From assembly GCF_006476065.1 (NCBI RefSeq), contig NZ_ML636798.1, forward strand, positions 1,252,207 to 1,316,206: a DNA stretch of 64,000 nt. Reading direction: 5' to 3'. The DNA is from Cognatiluteimonas lumbrici. Lineage in GTDB: Bacteria; Pseudomonadota; Gammaproteobacteria; Xanthomonadales; Xanthomonadaceae. Every line of letters begins with the position of its first letter. Positions within the stretch are counted from its first letter, which is position 1. The position numbers were made by a program, and so were the translations under genes. The notes under the pieces are model-generated. The model ran no database searches. It saw only the letters and a list, made by a program, of their open reading frames with translations, and was not told the DNA's origin. Shown here piece after piece: positions 1-8,923 of this stretch.

Positions 1-2
1 GC

Positions 3-1175
3 GAGGGCCGCGAGCCGATCGAGCTGCTGGACGAAGTGGAATCGGTGCTCGGCATCCAGTGCGCGCCGGTGACCTGGCCGATCGGCATGGGCAAGCGCCT
101 GAAGGGCGTGGTCCACCTGGTCAGCGGCGAGGTCCACCTGTACGAGCAGGGCCGCAACTTCACCCGCCAGGACTCGACCATCTTCCCGTCCGTGGACGAT
201 CCGCGCCTGGAGGAACGCATCGGCGCGCAGATGCTGTCCGAGCTGCGCGACGAGCTGGAGCTGGTGCAGGGCGCGTCGCATCCCTTCGACCTCGACGCAT
301 ACCTGCGCGGCGAGCAGACCCCGGTGTTCTTCGGCTCCGCGGTCAACAACTTCGGCGTGCAGCCGCTGCTCGACTTCTTCGTCAAGCACGCGCCGTCGCC
401 GCGGCCGCGCGCGACCACGACCCGCGAGGTCGCGCCGACCGAACCCGGGCTCAGCGGCTTCGTGTTCAAGATCCAGGCCAACATGGACCCGCAGCACCGC
501 GACCGCGTGGCGTTCATGCGCGTGTGCTCGGGCGAGTTCAAGGCCGGCATGAAGGCCTTCCACGTGCGCAGCGGCAAGGAAGTGAAGCTGGCCAACGCGC
601 TCACCTTCATGGCCAGCGACCGCGAGATCGCCGAGAGCGCCTACGCCGGCGACGTCATCGGCATCCACAACCACGGCACCATCTCGATCGGCGACAGCTT
701 CACCGAAGGCGAAGTGCTGTCGTTCACCGGCATCCCCAACTTCGCGCCGGAGCTGTTCCGGCGCGCGCGCCTGCGCGACCCGCTCAAGCTCAAGCAGCTG
801 CACAAGGGCCTGGCGCAACTGAGCGAGGAAGGCGCGACCCAGTTCTTCCGCCCGCTGATGTCCAACGACCTGATCCTGGGCGCGGTGGGCACGCTGCAGT
901 TCGACGTCGCCGCCTACCGGCTCAAGGACGAGTACGGGGTGGAGGCGGTGTTCGAACCGGTGCAGGTCGCGACCGCGCGCTGGGTGCACTGCGACGATGC
1001 CCGCAAGCTGGAACAGTTCCGCGAGAAGAACGCCCAGCACCTGGCGCTCGACGGTGCCGGCCAGCTGGTCTACCTGGCGCCGACGCGGGTCAACCTGCAG
1101 CTCGCCGAGGAGCGCGCACCGGACGTGCGCTTTCGCGCCACCCGCGAGCACGCGCAAGCGCTCGCGCTGGACTGA
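3..1175 (+). CDS. prfC: Peptide chain release factor 3 (C-terminal part; 5' end outside window)
   Basis: RF3 is a cytoplasmic translational GTPase that recycles RF1/RF2 from the ribosome after termination. The reading frame is open from base 3, so the gene begins upstream and the N-terminal G domain with its P-loop is missing. What is visible runs from the end of the G domain ([24 protein letters not shown]) through the RF3 middle and C-terminal domains ([20 protein letters not shown], then VGTLQFDV and YGVEAVFEP near the end). These stretches are characteristic of RF3 rather than EF-G. About 390 residues are present, against roughly 530 for the family. The next gene starts 3 bases after the stop. 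I am sure of the family; only truncation by the window is odd. Confidence 0.96.
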   Translation, partial: EGREPIELLDEVESVLGIQCAPVTWPIGMGKRLKGVVHLVSGEVHLYEQGRNFTRQDSTIFPSVDDPRLEERIGAQMLSELRDELELVQGASHPFDLDAYLRGEQTPVFFGSAVNNFGVQPLLDFFVKHAPSPRPRATTTREVAPTEPGLSGFVFKIQANMDPQHRDRVAFMRVCSGEFKAGMKAFHVRSGKEVKLANALTFMASDREIAESAYAGDVIGIHNHGTISIGDSFTEGEVLSFTGIPNFAPELFRRARLRDPLKLKQLHKGLAQLSEEGATQFFRPLMSNDLILGAVGTLQFDVAAYRLKDEYGVEAVFEPVQVATARWVHCDDARKLEQFREKNAQHLALDGAGQLVYLAPTRVNLQLAEERAPDVRFRATREHAQALALD

Positions 1176-1178
1176 GCC

Positions 1179-2093
1179 GTGGCCACGGTCCTGGTCGTCA
1201 AGCTAGGCGCACTGGGGGACCTGCTGCTGGCGGACGGCGCGCTGCGCGATCTCCGCGCGCACCACCGTGGCGACCGCCTCGTGCTGCTGACGCGACGCCC
1301 GTTCGCGGCGCTGATGGCGCGCTGCCCGCACGTGGACGAAGTCGTGGTGGACGACAACGCGCCGCGCTGGCGGCTCGACCGCATGGCCACGCTCGCGCGC
1401 ACCCTGCGCGGACGCGGCTTCGCCCGCGTGCACGACCTGCAGAACTCGCGCCGTACCGCCTTCTATCGCCGCTGGCTGCTGCCCGGCCCGGCATGGGCGA
1501 TCGGCGAGTCCGCCAGCGGGCGCGGCGACGCGGCCACGCCGGTGCTGGAACGGCATGCGCGCCAGCTCGCGGCCGCTGGCATCGCGCCGGTGCACGCGCG
1601 CGACCCGGACCCGGCGTGGCTCGCGGAACCCTTGCCGTCGGCGCTTGCCGCGCGCCTGGGCCCGCGCTATGCGGTGTTGCTGCCCGGGGCATCGGCGCGC
1701 CATCCGCAGAAGCGCTGGCCGGGCTATGCGGCGCTCGCGCAACAGCTGGCGGCGGACGGCTGGCAGGTCGTAAGCGTTCCCGGCCCCGACGAGATGGATG
1801 CGCCTGGCGCGATGCCCGGCGAAGTGCTGCTCGACGACGGCCGCCCGCTCACCATCCCCCGGCTGGCCAGCGTGCTGCTCGGCGCCGGCCTGGTGGTCGG
1901 CAACGACAGCGGGCCGACCCATCTGGCCGCGCACCTCGGTTGCCGCGGCATCGCCCTGTTCGACGGGCGCGGCGCTTCGCCGCAGCGGGTGGGCATCCTG
2001 CGTCCGCCGCGCTTCGAGGCACTGGTGGCCACGCCCCTGGCCTCGCTCGACGCCGAGGCCGTGCACGCGGCCGTCCGCGCGAAGGACGCGTGA
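1179..2093 (+). CDS. Glycosyltransferase family 9 (heptosyltransferase-like)
   Basis: Predicted 304-residue GT-B fold glycosyltransferase of family 9, the family of ADP-heptose:LPS heptosyltransferases, which build the LPS inner core at the inner face of the cytoplasmic membrane. The N-terminus reads VLVVKLGALGDLLLADGALR, the typical acceptor-domain opening. The C-terminal half has LLPGASARHPQKRWP and VVGNDSGPTHLAAHLG, the family's nucleotide-sugar-binding signatures. The start is a GTG three bases after the prfC stop; no good Shine-Dalgarno sequence is visible, so it may be translated by coupling to prfC. No other LPS core gene is adjacent, so acceptor and sugar cannot be named. Family assignment is firm, exact substrate unknown. 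Confidence 0.88.
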   Translation: MATVLVVKLGALGDLLLADGALRDLRAHHRGDRLVLLTRRPFAALMARCPHVDEVVVDDNAPRWRLDRMATLARTLRGRGFARVHDLQNSRRTAFYRRWLLPGPAWAIGESASGRGDAATPVLERHARQLAAAGIAPVHARDPDPAWLAEPLPSALAARLGPRYAVLLPGASARHPQKRWPGYAALAQQLAADGWQVVSVPGPDEMDAPGAMPGEVLLDDGRPLTIPRLASVLLGAGLVVGNDSGPTHLAAHLGCRGIALFDGRGASPQRVGILRPPRFEALVATPLASLDAEAVHAAVRAKDA

Positions 2094-2170
2094 CGCCCTC
2101 ACCACGCGACAACGGCGCGTGCGCCAGCATTCCCGCGTCTTCTCATGCCTTCCGACACCAGGAGATCGCC

Positions 2171-2797
2171 ATGCATCGTTCCATCCGGACCGCACTGCTT
2201 GCCACCCTGTGTGCCGCCGCCTGCGCATGCCAGCCGGGCACGGACGAAGCCGCGGCGCCATCCGCCACCGATGCCGATGCCGGCCCGGTCGCGGACACGC
2301 CGCCATCGGCCACCGCCACGCCAGGCGCGTTCACCTGCACCGACGGCACCCGCCTCGAGCTCGACTGGGGTCGCGACGAGGTCACCGTGCGCTGGCCGGA
2401 CGGCCGCACCGCCAGGCTGCCGAAGGCCGAGTCCGCGTCCGGCCCCGATGGCGACGCCTACGTCGGCGACACCGTGTCCGTCGAGCACGACGGCGACACC
2501 ATCGTCGTGCACGACGGCGGCAACGCCCCGCTCGCCTGCGACGCGACGGGCGACGAGGGCGCAGCCGCCGCCGTGGCCATGCGCTACGCCTGCGAGCCCG
2601 ACACCGAGGTGGTCGTGTTCGAGGACGGGCGCGCGCGGGTGGCGCTGCCGGACGGCCAGGAAGTGGACCTCTCGCGCGTGACCGGCAGTTCCCCGCCCGT
2701 GTACACCGGCGGCACGCTGTTCTTCACCGTCGGCGACGACGCGGCGCACCTGTCCCAGGGCGATCGCACCAACGAGCTGGCCTGCAGTCCCGCCTGA
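2171..2797 (+). CDS. Lipoprotein with two MliC-like domains
   Basis: Predicted 208-residue exported protein. Residues 1-20 form a signal peptide ending in a Cys-rich lipobox-like segment (LCAAACACQPG), so it is probably lipid-anchored. After a Pro/Ala/Thr linker come two similar units of about 70 residues. Each begins with F/Y-x-C, has a G..Y/YTGG turn and a late V.H/HL strand, and ends in LAC, the pattern of MliC-type c-type lysozyme inhibitors with one disulfide per domain. Known MliC proteins carry one such domain; this one appears duplicated. The start ATG has AGGAG six bases upstream. The AsmA-like gene follows after one base, so the two are likely cotranscribed. The inhibitor role is inferred from fold-like similarity only. 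Confidence 0.72.
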   Translation: MHRSIRTALLATLCAAACACQPGTDEAAAPSATDADAGPVADTPPSATATPGAFTCTDGTRLELDWGRDEVTVRWPDGRTARLPKAESASGPDGDAYVGDTVSVEHDGDTIVVHDGGNAPLACDATGDEGAAAAVAMRYACEPDTEVVVFEDGRARVALPDGQEVDLSRVTGSSPPVYTGGTLFFTVGDDAAHLSQGDRTNELACSPA

Positions 2798-2798
2798 G

Positions 2799-4772
2799 AT
2801 GGACGACAGCGCCACGCCCGCAGCCCCGGAGCCGATGCCGCAGCGGGCGCTGGCGGCAGTGCGGCGGCATCCCTGGCTCGCGCTGCTCTGCGTGCTCGCG
2901 ACCGCGATCGCGCTGTTGGTCGCGTTCTGGGACTGGAACTGGTTCAAGGGGCCGATCGAGCGCCAGGTGGAAGCACGCACCGGGCGTGAGTTCCAGATCC
3001 GCGGCAACCTCGACGTGGACCTCGGCTGGACCACCACCGTGACCGCCGGCGACGTGCGCTTCGGCAACGCCGACTGGGCGGGCGACGAAGACATGGCGGA
3101 AGCCGAGCGGGTCGCGATCGACATCGCGGTCAAGCCGCTGTTCGCGCGCCGCGTGCGCATCCCGCTGGTGCGGCTGCACCGGCCGGTGCTCCGCCTGCAA
3201 AAGGGCGAACAGGGCGGCAACTGGGACTTCCTGCCCGAGGACGACGGCGGCGGCGCCGACCTGCAACTGCGCCGGTTGTGGATCAACGACGGCCACCTGA
3301 CCTTCCGCGATCCCGCCAGCAAGACCGACGTGGACGTCAGCGTGGACAGCGTTGCCGCCGGAGAGGGCGAGCAGGCACCGCCGATCGTGGTCGAGGGCAA
3401 GGGCCACTGGAAAGGCAGCGCGTTCACCCTCGAGGGCCGGGCGGAATCCCCGCTCGACCTGCAGGATCCGGACAGCCCGTATCGCATCGATGCGCGTGCG
3501 CGGGCCGGCGCCACCGCCGCGCACGCGCGCGGGACCCTGCTCGATCCGCTGCGGTTCCGCGACTTCGACCTGCAGCTCGCGCTCTCCGGCGAGGACCTGG
3601 CCGACCTGTACCCGCTGCTCGGCATCGCCCTCCCGCCGACGCCGCCCTACTCCCTCGACGGCCACTTCACCCGCGACATCGAAGGCAAGCGCACCACCTG
3701 GCACTACGACGGCTTCACCGGGACCGTCGGCGACAGCGACCTGCGCGGCGACGCCAGCGTCACCACCGGTGGCGCGCGCCCGTTCCTGCGCGCGAACCTG
3801 GCATCGAAGAAGCTGGACTTCGACGACCTCGCCGGCTTCGTCGGCGCCGCCCCGGACAGCGGCGAGACCACCAACCGGGAGCTGGCCGCGCAGGCGCAAC
3901 AGCAACGCGCCAGCCCGAAACTGCTTCCGGACACCCCTTACAACCTCGAGAAGCTGCGCGCGATGGACGCCGACGTGCGGCTGAGGGCTGCGCGCATCGA
4001 GGCACCGAAGCTGCCGCTCGACGACATGGACGCGCACCTGCTGCTGGAAGGCGGCGTGCTGCGGCTCGACCCGCTCAATTTCGGCGTTGCCGGTGGCGAC
4101 ATCCGCGCGACCATCCGCATGGACGCGCGCGAGTCGCCGATCCGCACCCGCGCCGCGGTCCATGCTCGCGGCCTCGAGCTCGGCCCGATGCTCCCGGACG
4201 CCGAACTCGCGCAGCAGGCCGTCGGCCGCATCGGCGGCGACATCACGCTCGCGGGATCCGGCAATTCGATCGCCGGCATGCTCGGCACCAGCAACGGCGA
4301 CGCGGCGGTGGGCATGGGCCGCGGCCGGATCAGCAACCTGATCATGGAGCTCGCCGGCCTCGACATCGCCGAGTCGCTCAAGTTCCTGGTCCAGGGCGAC
4401 CGCCAGATCCCGATCCGCTGCGCGTTCGGCGACTTCGCGGTCCAGGACGGCCTGATGACGACGCGCGCGCTGGCATTCGACACCACCGATACCATCATCG
4501 TCGGCGAAGGCACGATCAGCCTCGAGCAGGAAACGCTGGACCTCAGGCTGCGCCCGCGCCCCAAGGACCGGAGCCTGCTGTCGCTGCGCTCACCCCTGAT
4601 CGTCGAGGGCACGTTCAAGCAGCCACGCTTCCACCCCGATTACGGCCGCGTGGGCCTGCGGGCGGCGATCGCGCTCGCGCTCGGCAACATCGCCCCGCCG
4701 GCGGCACTGTTGGCCACCCTGGAACTCGGGCCGGGCGAAGACTCCAACTGCGGCGGGCAGTACGCCAAATGA
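2799..4772 (+). CDS. AsmA family protein
   Basis: Predicted 657-residue envelope protein of the AsmA family, whose members are inner-membrane-anchored with a long periplasmic part and are linked to outer-membrane lipid or protein homeostasis. One membrane helix lies near residues 24-43 (WLALLCVLATAIALLVAF). It is followed by the family's opening periplasmic motif (REFQIRGNLDVDLGW, then GDVRFGNADW). The C-terminal AsmA domain around residues 430-640 has MGRGRISNLIMELAGLDIAE and the final LRLRPRPKDRSLLSLRSP-type repeat, including PLIVEGTFKQPRFHPDYG. It follows the MliC-like lipoprotein with a one-base gap. The stop is immediately followed by a REP palindrome shared with the convergent CBS gene. 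Confidence 0.88.
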   Translation: MDDSATPAAPEPMPQRALAAVRRHPWLALLCVLATAIALLVAFWDWNWFKGPIERQVEARTGREFQIRGNLDVDLGWTTTVTAGDVRFGNADWAGDEDMAEAERVAIDIAVKPLFARRVRIPLVRLHRPVLRLQKGEQGGNWDFLPEDDGGGADLQLRRLWINDGHLTFRDPASKTDVDVSVDSVAAGEGEQAPPIVVEGKGHWKGSAFTLEGRAESPLDLQDPDSPYRIDARARAGATAAHARGTLLDPLRFRDFDLQLALSGEDLADLYPLLGIALPPTPPYSLDGHFTRDIEGKRTTWHYDGFTGTVGDSDLRGDASVTTGGARPFLRANLASKKLDFDDLAGFVGAAPDSGETTNRELAAQAQQQRASPKLLPDTPYNLEKLRAMDADVRLRAARIEAPKLPLDDMDAHLLLEGGVLRLDPLNFGVAGGDIRATIRMDARESPIRTRAAVHARGLELGPMLPDAELAQQAVGRIGGDITLAGSGNSIAGMLGTSNGDAAVGMGRGRISNLIMELAGLDIAESLKFLVQGDRQIPIRCAFGDFAVQDGLMTTRALAFDTTDTIIVGEGTISLEQETLDLRLRPRPKDRSLLSLRSPLIVEGTFKQPRFHPDYGRVGLRAAIALALGNIAPPAALLATLELGPGEDSNCGGQYAK

Positions 4773-4793
4773 TGTAGGAGCGCCGCTCCTACA
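4773..4793. repeat. REP-like palindrome (family A, compact form)
   Basis: Near-perfect palindrome TGTAGGAGCGC/CGCTCCTACA lying between the convergent asmA-like and CBS genes. The same 21-23 bp element recurs at 47933-47955, and longer relatives are found at several other sites in this window. It could act as a bidirectional transcription terminator or mRNA 3'-end stabiliser, as REP elements do. Confidence 0.85.
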
Positions 4794-4795
4794 GG

Positions 4796-5224
4796 TCAGC
4801 CGGCGATGTAGCGCTGCAGGTGGTCCAGCTCGAGCTGCTGGTCCTCGATCACCGCCTTGACCAGGTCGCCGATCGAGACCACGCCGACCACCGACTCGCC
4901 CTCGAGCACCGGGAGGTGGCGGATGCGCCGGTCGGTGACCAGCTGCATGCAGCGCTCGGCGCTGTCGTCGGGCGACACCCCGACCACCGGCGAGGTCATG
5001 ATCGCGCGCACCGGGGTCTCGCGCGAGGAATGTCCCTGCAACACCACCTTGCGCGCGTAGTCGCGCTCCGAGACGATCCCGACGAGCTTCGGCCCGTCCA
5101 TCACCAGCAACGCGCCGATGAACTTCTCCGCCATCAGCCGGATCGCATCGATCACCGGCGCGTCCGGGCCGATCGAGTGGACCTCAGGCCCCTTGCCCTC
5201 CAGCAACTGCCGTACGGTGCGCAT
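4796..5224 (-). CDS. CBS-domain-pair protein
   Basis: Predicted 142-residue soluble protein made of two CBS domains (about residues 6-58 and 73-128), which usually bind adenosyl ligands and act as energy or nucleotide sensors. Visible signatures are FIGALLVMDGPKLVGIVSER in the first domain and RIRHLPVLEGESVVGVVS in the second. The start is decided by the ribosome-binding site: AAGGAG lies six bases before the ATG at 5224 but directly abuts the in-frame ATG at 5230, so 5224 is preferred and gives the usual MRTVRQLL opening. Its 5' end overlaps the 3' end of the upstream GT2 gene by about 40 bases. Ligand unknown. Confidence 0.86.
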   Translation of the reverse strand: MRTVRQLLEGKGPEVHSIGPDAPVIDAIRLMAEKFIGALLVMDGPKLVGIVSERDYARKVVLQGHSSRETPVRAIMTSPVVGVSPDDSAERCMQLVTDRRIRHLPVLEGESVVGVVSIGDLVKAVIEDQQLELDHLQRYIAG

Positions 5225-6227
5225 GGCCATCTCCTTCGACAGGGGACTGCCCCGAGCATACCCCGGCCGGCCGCCACGACTCCACCACGTACAGGGGGCG
5301 CTGCTTGGACTCCATGTACAGGCGGCCCAGGTACTCGCCGATCAGGCCCAGCGCCACGAGCTGGACCCCGCCCAGCAGCAGGATCACCGCCATCATCGTC
5401 GGCCAGCCGGCGACCGGGTCGCCCCAGAACAGCGCCTTGAGCACGATCCAGACCGCATACACGAACGCCAGCAGCGCGGTCGCGACGCCCAGGTAGGTCG
5501 CCAGCCGCAGCGGCGCCGTGGAGAAGCTGGTGATGCCCTCCAGCGCGAAATTCCACAGCCGCCACAGGTTGAACTTGCTGTTCCCCGCCAGCCGGGCGTC
5601 GCGCTGGTACGGGATCGCCACCTGGTTGAACCCGACCCAGCCGAACAGGCCCTTCATGAACCGGTGGCGTTCGCGCAGCTCGCGCAGCGCCGCCAGCGCG
5701 CGCGGCGACAACAGGCGGAAGTCGCCGGTGTCCTGGGGGATCGGCGTGCGCGAGAGCCGCCCGATCACGCGGTAGAACAGGTGCGCCGAGCCGCGCTTGA
5801 GCAGGCCTTCGCCGGCGCGCGCGGTGCGGGTGCCATGGACGTCGTCGTAGCCCTCGCGCCAACGCTCGACGAAGCGCGGGATCAGTTCCGGCGGGTCCTG
5901 GCCGTCGGCGTCCAGGATCAGGGCCGCGCCCTCGGTGACCTGGTCGAGCCCGGCAGTCAGCGCCGCTTCCTTGCCGAAGTTGCGCGACAGCCGCAGCAGG
6001 GCGACCCGCGGGTCGCGCGCGGCGAGCGCCTGCAGCACGCTCCAGGTGCCGTCGCGGCTGCCGTCGTCCACGTACAGCATGCGGCCGTCCACGCCGTCGG
6101 CGCGCAGCGCGTCGAGCACCGTGGCGATGCGTTCGTGCAGCGACGGCAGGGACTCGGCCTCGTCGAAGGCCGCCACCACCACCGTGAGCCGGTCCTGGGT
6201 CATGCCGGGATTGTAGGGCACGGTCAT
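5184..6227 (-). CDS. GT2 polyprenyl-phosphate glycosyltransferase (GtrB/DPM-like)
   Basis: Predicted 347-residue membrane glycosyltransferase of family 2, of the type that moves a sugar from a nucleotide donor to polyprenyl phosphate. The GT-A domain shows [24 protein letters not shown], the DADGQDPPE metal site and [10 protein letters not shown]. Two membrane helices follow near the C-terminus ([18 protein letters not shown], then [20 protein letters not shown]), as in GtrB and related proteins. The start at 6227 forms an ATGA overlap with the mtgA stop; an alternative ATG at 6203 gives a protein eight residues shorter. The last 13 codons lie inside the downstream CBS gene. The sugar is unknown and no GtrA flippase is adjacent. 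Confidence 0.87.
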   Translation of the reverse strand: MTVPYNPGMTQDRLTVVVAAFDEAESLPSLHERIATVLDALRADGVDGRMLYVDDGSRDGTWSVLQALAARDPRVALLRLSRNFGKEAALTAGLDQVTEGAALILDADGQDPPELIPRFVERWREGYDDVHGTRTARAGEGLLKRGSAHLFYRVIGRLSRTPIPQDTGDFRLLSPRALAALRELRERHRFMKGLFGWVGFNQVAIPYQRDARLAGNSKFNLWRLWNFALEGITSFSTAPLRLATYLGVATALLAFVYAVWIVLKALFWGDPVAGWPTMMAVILLLGGVQLVALGLIGEYLGRLYMESKQRPLYVVESWRPAGVCSGQSPVEGDGHAHRTAVAGGQGA

Positions 6228-6943
6228 TCCAGGCCCGACAGGTAATCGTTCCCGAGCTGGCGCATCTGGCGCTCGATGCCGCGGGTCCTGCGCTGCACGT
6301 AGGGCCCCGGGTTGGCGACGCTGTAGCGGCGCGGGCTGGGCAACACCGCGGCCAGCCGCGCCGACTGCGCCCGGGTCAGGTCGGCCGCGTCGCGGTGGAA
6401 CCAGGTGCGCGCCGCCGCCTGCGCACCGTACACACCGTCGCCGAACTCGGCGACGTTGGCATAGACCTCGAGGATCCTGTGCTTGGGCCAGAACAGTTCG
6501 ATCAGCATTGCGTACCAGGCTTCGATGCCCTTGCGCACCCAGCTGCGCCCGCTCCACAGGAACAGGTTCTTGGCCACCTGCTGGGTGATGGTGCTGGCGC
6601 CGCGCACCTTGCGTCCCCTGGCGTTGCTGGCGCGCGCGTCCTGGATCGCCTCGAGGTCGAAGCCATGGTGCTGCGGGAAGCGCTGGTCCTCGGCGGCCAC
6701 CAGGGCCAGCGGCAGGCTCGGGGCCATGGCCTCGAGGTCGCGCCAGTCGTAGGCGATGCGATAGCCGAAGTCCCCCGCCGCCACCGCCTCGAACTGGCGC
6801 GCAACCATGAACGCGGAGAACGGGGGGTCGACGAAGCGCAATGCCAGCACCTGCAGCACCGTCACCGCCACGAACAGCAGCGGGAGCCGCCACAGCCAGC
6901 GCAGCCATCGGCGCCGGCGTCCCGGCTTGCGTGCTTGCCCCAT
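6224..6943 (-). CDS. mtgA: Monofunctional biosynthetic peptidoglycan transglycosylase
   Basis: Predicted 239-residue GT51 enzyme that polymerises lipid II into glycan strands without a transpeptidase domain. One N-terminal membrane helix ([18 protein letters not shown]) precedes the catalytic domain. GT51 signatures are present: [15 protein letters not shown] with the catalytic Glu, [16 protein letters not shown], and [17 protein letters not shown]. The length matches MtgA. The start at ATG 6943 ([13 protein letters not shown]) puts a basic stretch before the helix, giving the expected N-in topology. It is divergent from hslO and translationally overlaps the GT2 gene at its stop. Confidence 0.95.
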   Translation of the reverse strand: MGQARKPGRRRRWLRWLWRLPLLFVAVTVLQVLALRFVDPPFSAFMVARQFEAVAAGDFGYRIAYDWRDLEAMAPSLPLALVAAEDQRFPQHHGFDLEAIQDARASNARGRKVRGASTITQQVAKNLFLWSGRSWVRKGIEAWYAMLIELFWPKHRILEVYANVAEFGDGVYGAQAAARTWFHRDAADLTRAQSARLAAVLPSPRRYSVANPGPYVQRRTRGIERQMRQLGNDYLSGLE

Positions 6944-6994
6944 CGCGTCTCCGCCCCCATTGAACCGGTTCGCCCCGACGACGCCATTATTGCC

Positions 6995-7897
6995 ATGACC
7001 GAGCCGCTGCACGACCACGACGCCCTCACGCGCTTCCTGTTGCCCGCCGCCGGCGTGCGCGGCGTGCGCGTGCACCTCGACCAGTCCTGGACGCAAGTTC
7101 GCAGCCGGGACGACCACGGCCCTGCGGTGACCGAGCTGCTCGGCGAGGCGCTCGCCGCCGCCGCGCTGTTCACGGGCCACGCCAAGGTGGACGGGCGCCT
7201 CTCGGTGCAGCTGCGCGGCCAGGGGGCGCTGCGCACCCTGTTCGCCGAGTGCACCGCGGCCGGGACCGTGCGCGGCATCGCCCAGGTGGAGGGCGAGCCG
7301 CCCGCGAGCCGCGACCTGCGCCGGCTCGGCGGCGACGACGCCCTGCTCGCGATCACCATCGAGAACCCCTCCGCACCGGGCCGCGACCCGGTGCGTTACC
7401 AGGGGCTCGTCGGACTCGAGGCGGACTCCCTCGCCGGCGCCTTCGAAGGCTATTTCCGCCAGTCCGAGCAGCTCCCGACCCGGATCCTGCTGGCGGCGGA
7501 CGACAGCCGCGCCGCCGGCCTGCTACTGCAGAAGCTGCCCGGCGACGAAGGCGACGAGGACGGCTGGAACCGGGCCAGCCTGCTGTTCGACACGCTCAGC
7601 CCGGGAGAGTTGCTGGAGCTCCCTGCGGCCACCCTGCTCCACCGGCTTTTCCACGAGGAAGGCGTCCAGGTCCTCGGCGGGCGGGCCCTGCGCTTCGGAT
7701 GCTCGTGTTCGCGCGAGCGCGTCTCTTCGATGCTGAGATCGCTCGGCGGCGAGGAGGCCCGGGCAGCGGTGCTGGACGGACGCGCCGAGGTCCGCTGCGA
7801 GTTCTGCGGAGAGCGCTACCATTTCGACCCGGAGGAAATCGAGGCCCTGCTCGCGCAGCCCGAGCCCACCAGCGACGCCCCCGCCGGCCTGCAATGA
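6995..7897 (+). CDS. hslO: Hsp33 redox-regulated holdase chaperone
   Basis: Predicted 300-residue Hsp33, a cytoplasmic chaperone activated by oxidation and heat, when its zinc-binding cysteines form disulfides. The C-terminal redox switch is intact: C236-x-C238 ([10 protein letters not shown]) and C268-x2-C271 ([11 protein letters not shown]). The central region has the family segments [27 protein letters not shown] and [11 protein letters not shown]. Length is normal. The start ATG at 6995 is 51 bases from the divergent mtgA start, so the two promoters must overlap. No strong Shine-Dalgarno sequence is visible. Confidence 0.95.
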   Translation: MTEPLHDHDALTRFLLPAAGVRGVRVHLDQSWTQVRSRDDHGPAVTELLGEALAAAALFTGHAKVDGRLSVQLRGQGALRTLFAECTAAGTVRGIAQVEGEPPASRDLRRLGGDDALLAITIENPSAPGRDPVRYQGLVGLEADSLAGAFEGYFRQSEQLPTRILLAADDSRAAGLLLQKLPGDEGDEDGWNRASLLFDTLSPGELLELPAATLLHRLFHEEGVQVLGGRALRFGCSCSRERVSSMLRSLGGEEARAAVLDGRAEVRCEFCGERYHFDPEEIEALLAQPEPTSDAPAGLQ

Positions 7898-7925
7898 CGC
7901 CACGGCGGCCTTCACGGCCGCTTCA

Positions 7926-7954
7926 TTGTTAAAGAAACATAAATCGGCTAGTCT
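7926..7954 (+). promoter_or_regulatory. Predicted sigma-70-type promoter of the exported unknown protein
   Basis: TTGTTA at 7926-7931, a 17-base spacer, and TAGTCT at 7949-7954, in a locally AT-rich patch in otherwise GC-rich DNA. The predicted start site is near 7961, about 44 bases before the ATG at 8005. The -35 matches the TTGTTA hexamer of the two TonB-receptor promoters in this window. Prediction from sequence only. Confidence 0.5.
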
Positions 7955-8004
7955 CGGGTCCCTGCCAGTGGGAACTCGACCGAACCGTCACGGTCACACC
8001 TGCC

Positions 8005-8853
8005 ATGAACTCCCGGCTGCTGAAATCGTCGCTCCTGGTGCTGCTGCTGGCTTGCGTGGCCGCGACAGCGGGTGCGCAGACGCGGCCTTCCGACAGCACC
8101 TGGCTGCCGGTGTGGAACAACGCCAGCGGCAAGCTCGAGGGCTACCTCGTGCTCGAGCCCACCGAGGCTCCGCAGGTCGGCAGCAAGCTGCGCTTCGGCA
8201 ACACCACCCTCGACGCCACCTTCGGGCTGCAGGCCGGCGACTCGCTGGCCCTGCTGTGCAACCGCCGCGGCAATGCCGCCACCCTCGGCAGCCTGCCCAA
8301 CAACTGCCTGCTGGCCGCCCTCGGCGACGGGCTCGCGGATCGCAACGCCAGCCGGCGTGCCGCCGCGACCGCCGCGTTCAGCCGCGCCGGCACCCGCGTC
8401 GGCGTCTCGACGAGCACCGGCCGCGACACGCTGCCGGCGTGGATGACGCCGGGTACCCGCAGCCAGGTGGACGTCAACGATCTCACCGTGTTCGCGCAGA
8501 AGGACGTCGGCAGCGAAGGCTTCGTCTCGATCGCCGGAACCGTGGCCAAGGCGCGCCTGGTGCCGGTGTCGCAGGCGCCGGCGTTCGCCAGCCAGTGGGA
8601 CACCAAGTCGCTGAGCATCGGCGGCGGCATTGGCGCGTTCGGCGCCAGCATCGTGGGCCACGTGGTGGACACCCCGGGCGACTCGCCCTCGTTCACCGGC
8701 CTCGGCCTCGGACTGACCTGGCGTACCCCGTGGAGCGGCCAGCTCACCGTCGGCGCCGACAACGTCGTCACCCGCGGCAAGAACCCGTTCTCGATGGGCA
8801 CGGACGACGGCGAAGGCACCGTGCCCTACGTCCGCTACGAGCAGGACCTCTGA
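8005..8853 (+). CDS. Exported protein of unknown function
   Basis: Predicted 282-residue protein with a clear Sec signal peptide (LLKSSLLVLLLACVAATAGA, cleavage after AGAQ or nearby). I do not recognise the family. The mature part has alternating hydrophobic residues and Gly-rich strands toward the C-terminus (SIGGGIGAFGASIVGHVVD, GLGLGLTWRTPWSGQLTVGA), suggesting beta structure and possibly an outer-membrane or periplasmic location. It contains a short segment with two cysteines (LLCNRRGNAATLGSLPNNCL) that could form a disulfide. It stands alone, with its own predicted promoter upstream and a repeat downstream. A convergent sulfotransferase gene follows. Confidence 0.7.
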   Translation: MNSRLLKSSLLVLLLACVAATAGAQTRPSDSTWLPVWNNASGKLEGYLVLEPTEAPQVGSKLRFGNTTLDATFGLQAGDSLALLCNRRGNAATLGSLPNNCLLAALGDGLADRNASRRAAATAAFSRAGTRVGVSTSTGRDTLPAWMTPGTRSQVDVNDLTVFAQKDVGSEGFVSIAGTVAKARLVPVSQAPAFASQWDTKSLSIGGGIGAFGASIVGHVVDTPGDSPSFTGLGLGLTWRTPWSGQLTVGADNVVTRGKNPFSMGTDDGEGTVPYVRYEQDL

Positions 8854-8861
8854 CGTCCCTG

Positions 8862-8913
8862 CCCTTCTCCCCGCCCGCGGGGAGAAGGTGGCGCGAAGCG
8901 CCGGATGAGGGGC
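8862..8913. repeat. Repeat family B (CCCTTCTCCCCGC palindrome)
   Basis: An inverted repeat CTTCTCCCCGC/GCGGGGAGAAG followed by a second small hairpin (GGCGCGAAGCGCC) and GATGAGGGGC. The same composite element occurs at 23797-23848 and, in opposite orientation, at 34266-34320. Here it separates two convergent genes and could serve as a transcription terminator. Confidence 0.8.
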
Positions 8914-8923
8914 GAGCTTTTCC

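Noticed and set aside
59-2170. A very long plus-strand open frame antisense-like to prfC and the glycosyltransferase
   Set aside because: It is the +1 shadow of two recognisable genes, Arg/Ala/Pro-rich, as expected at this GC content; only its end (from 2171) is a real gene.
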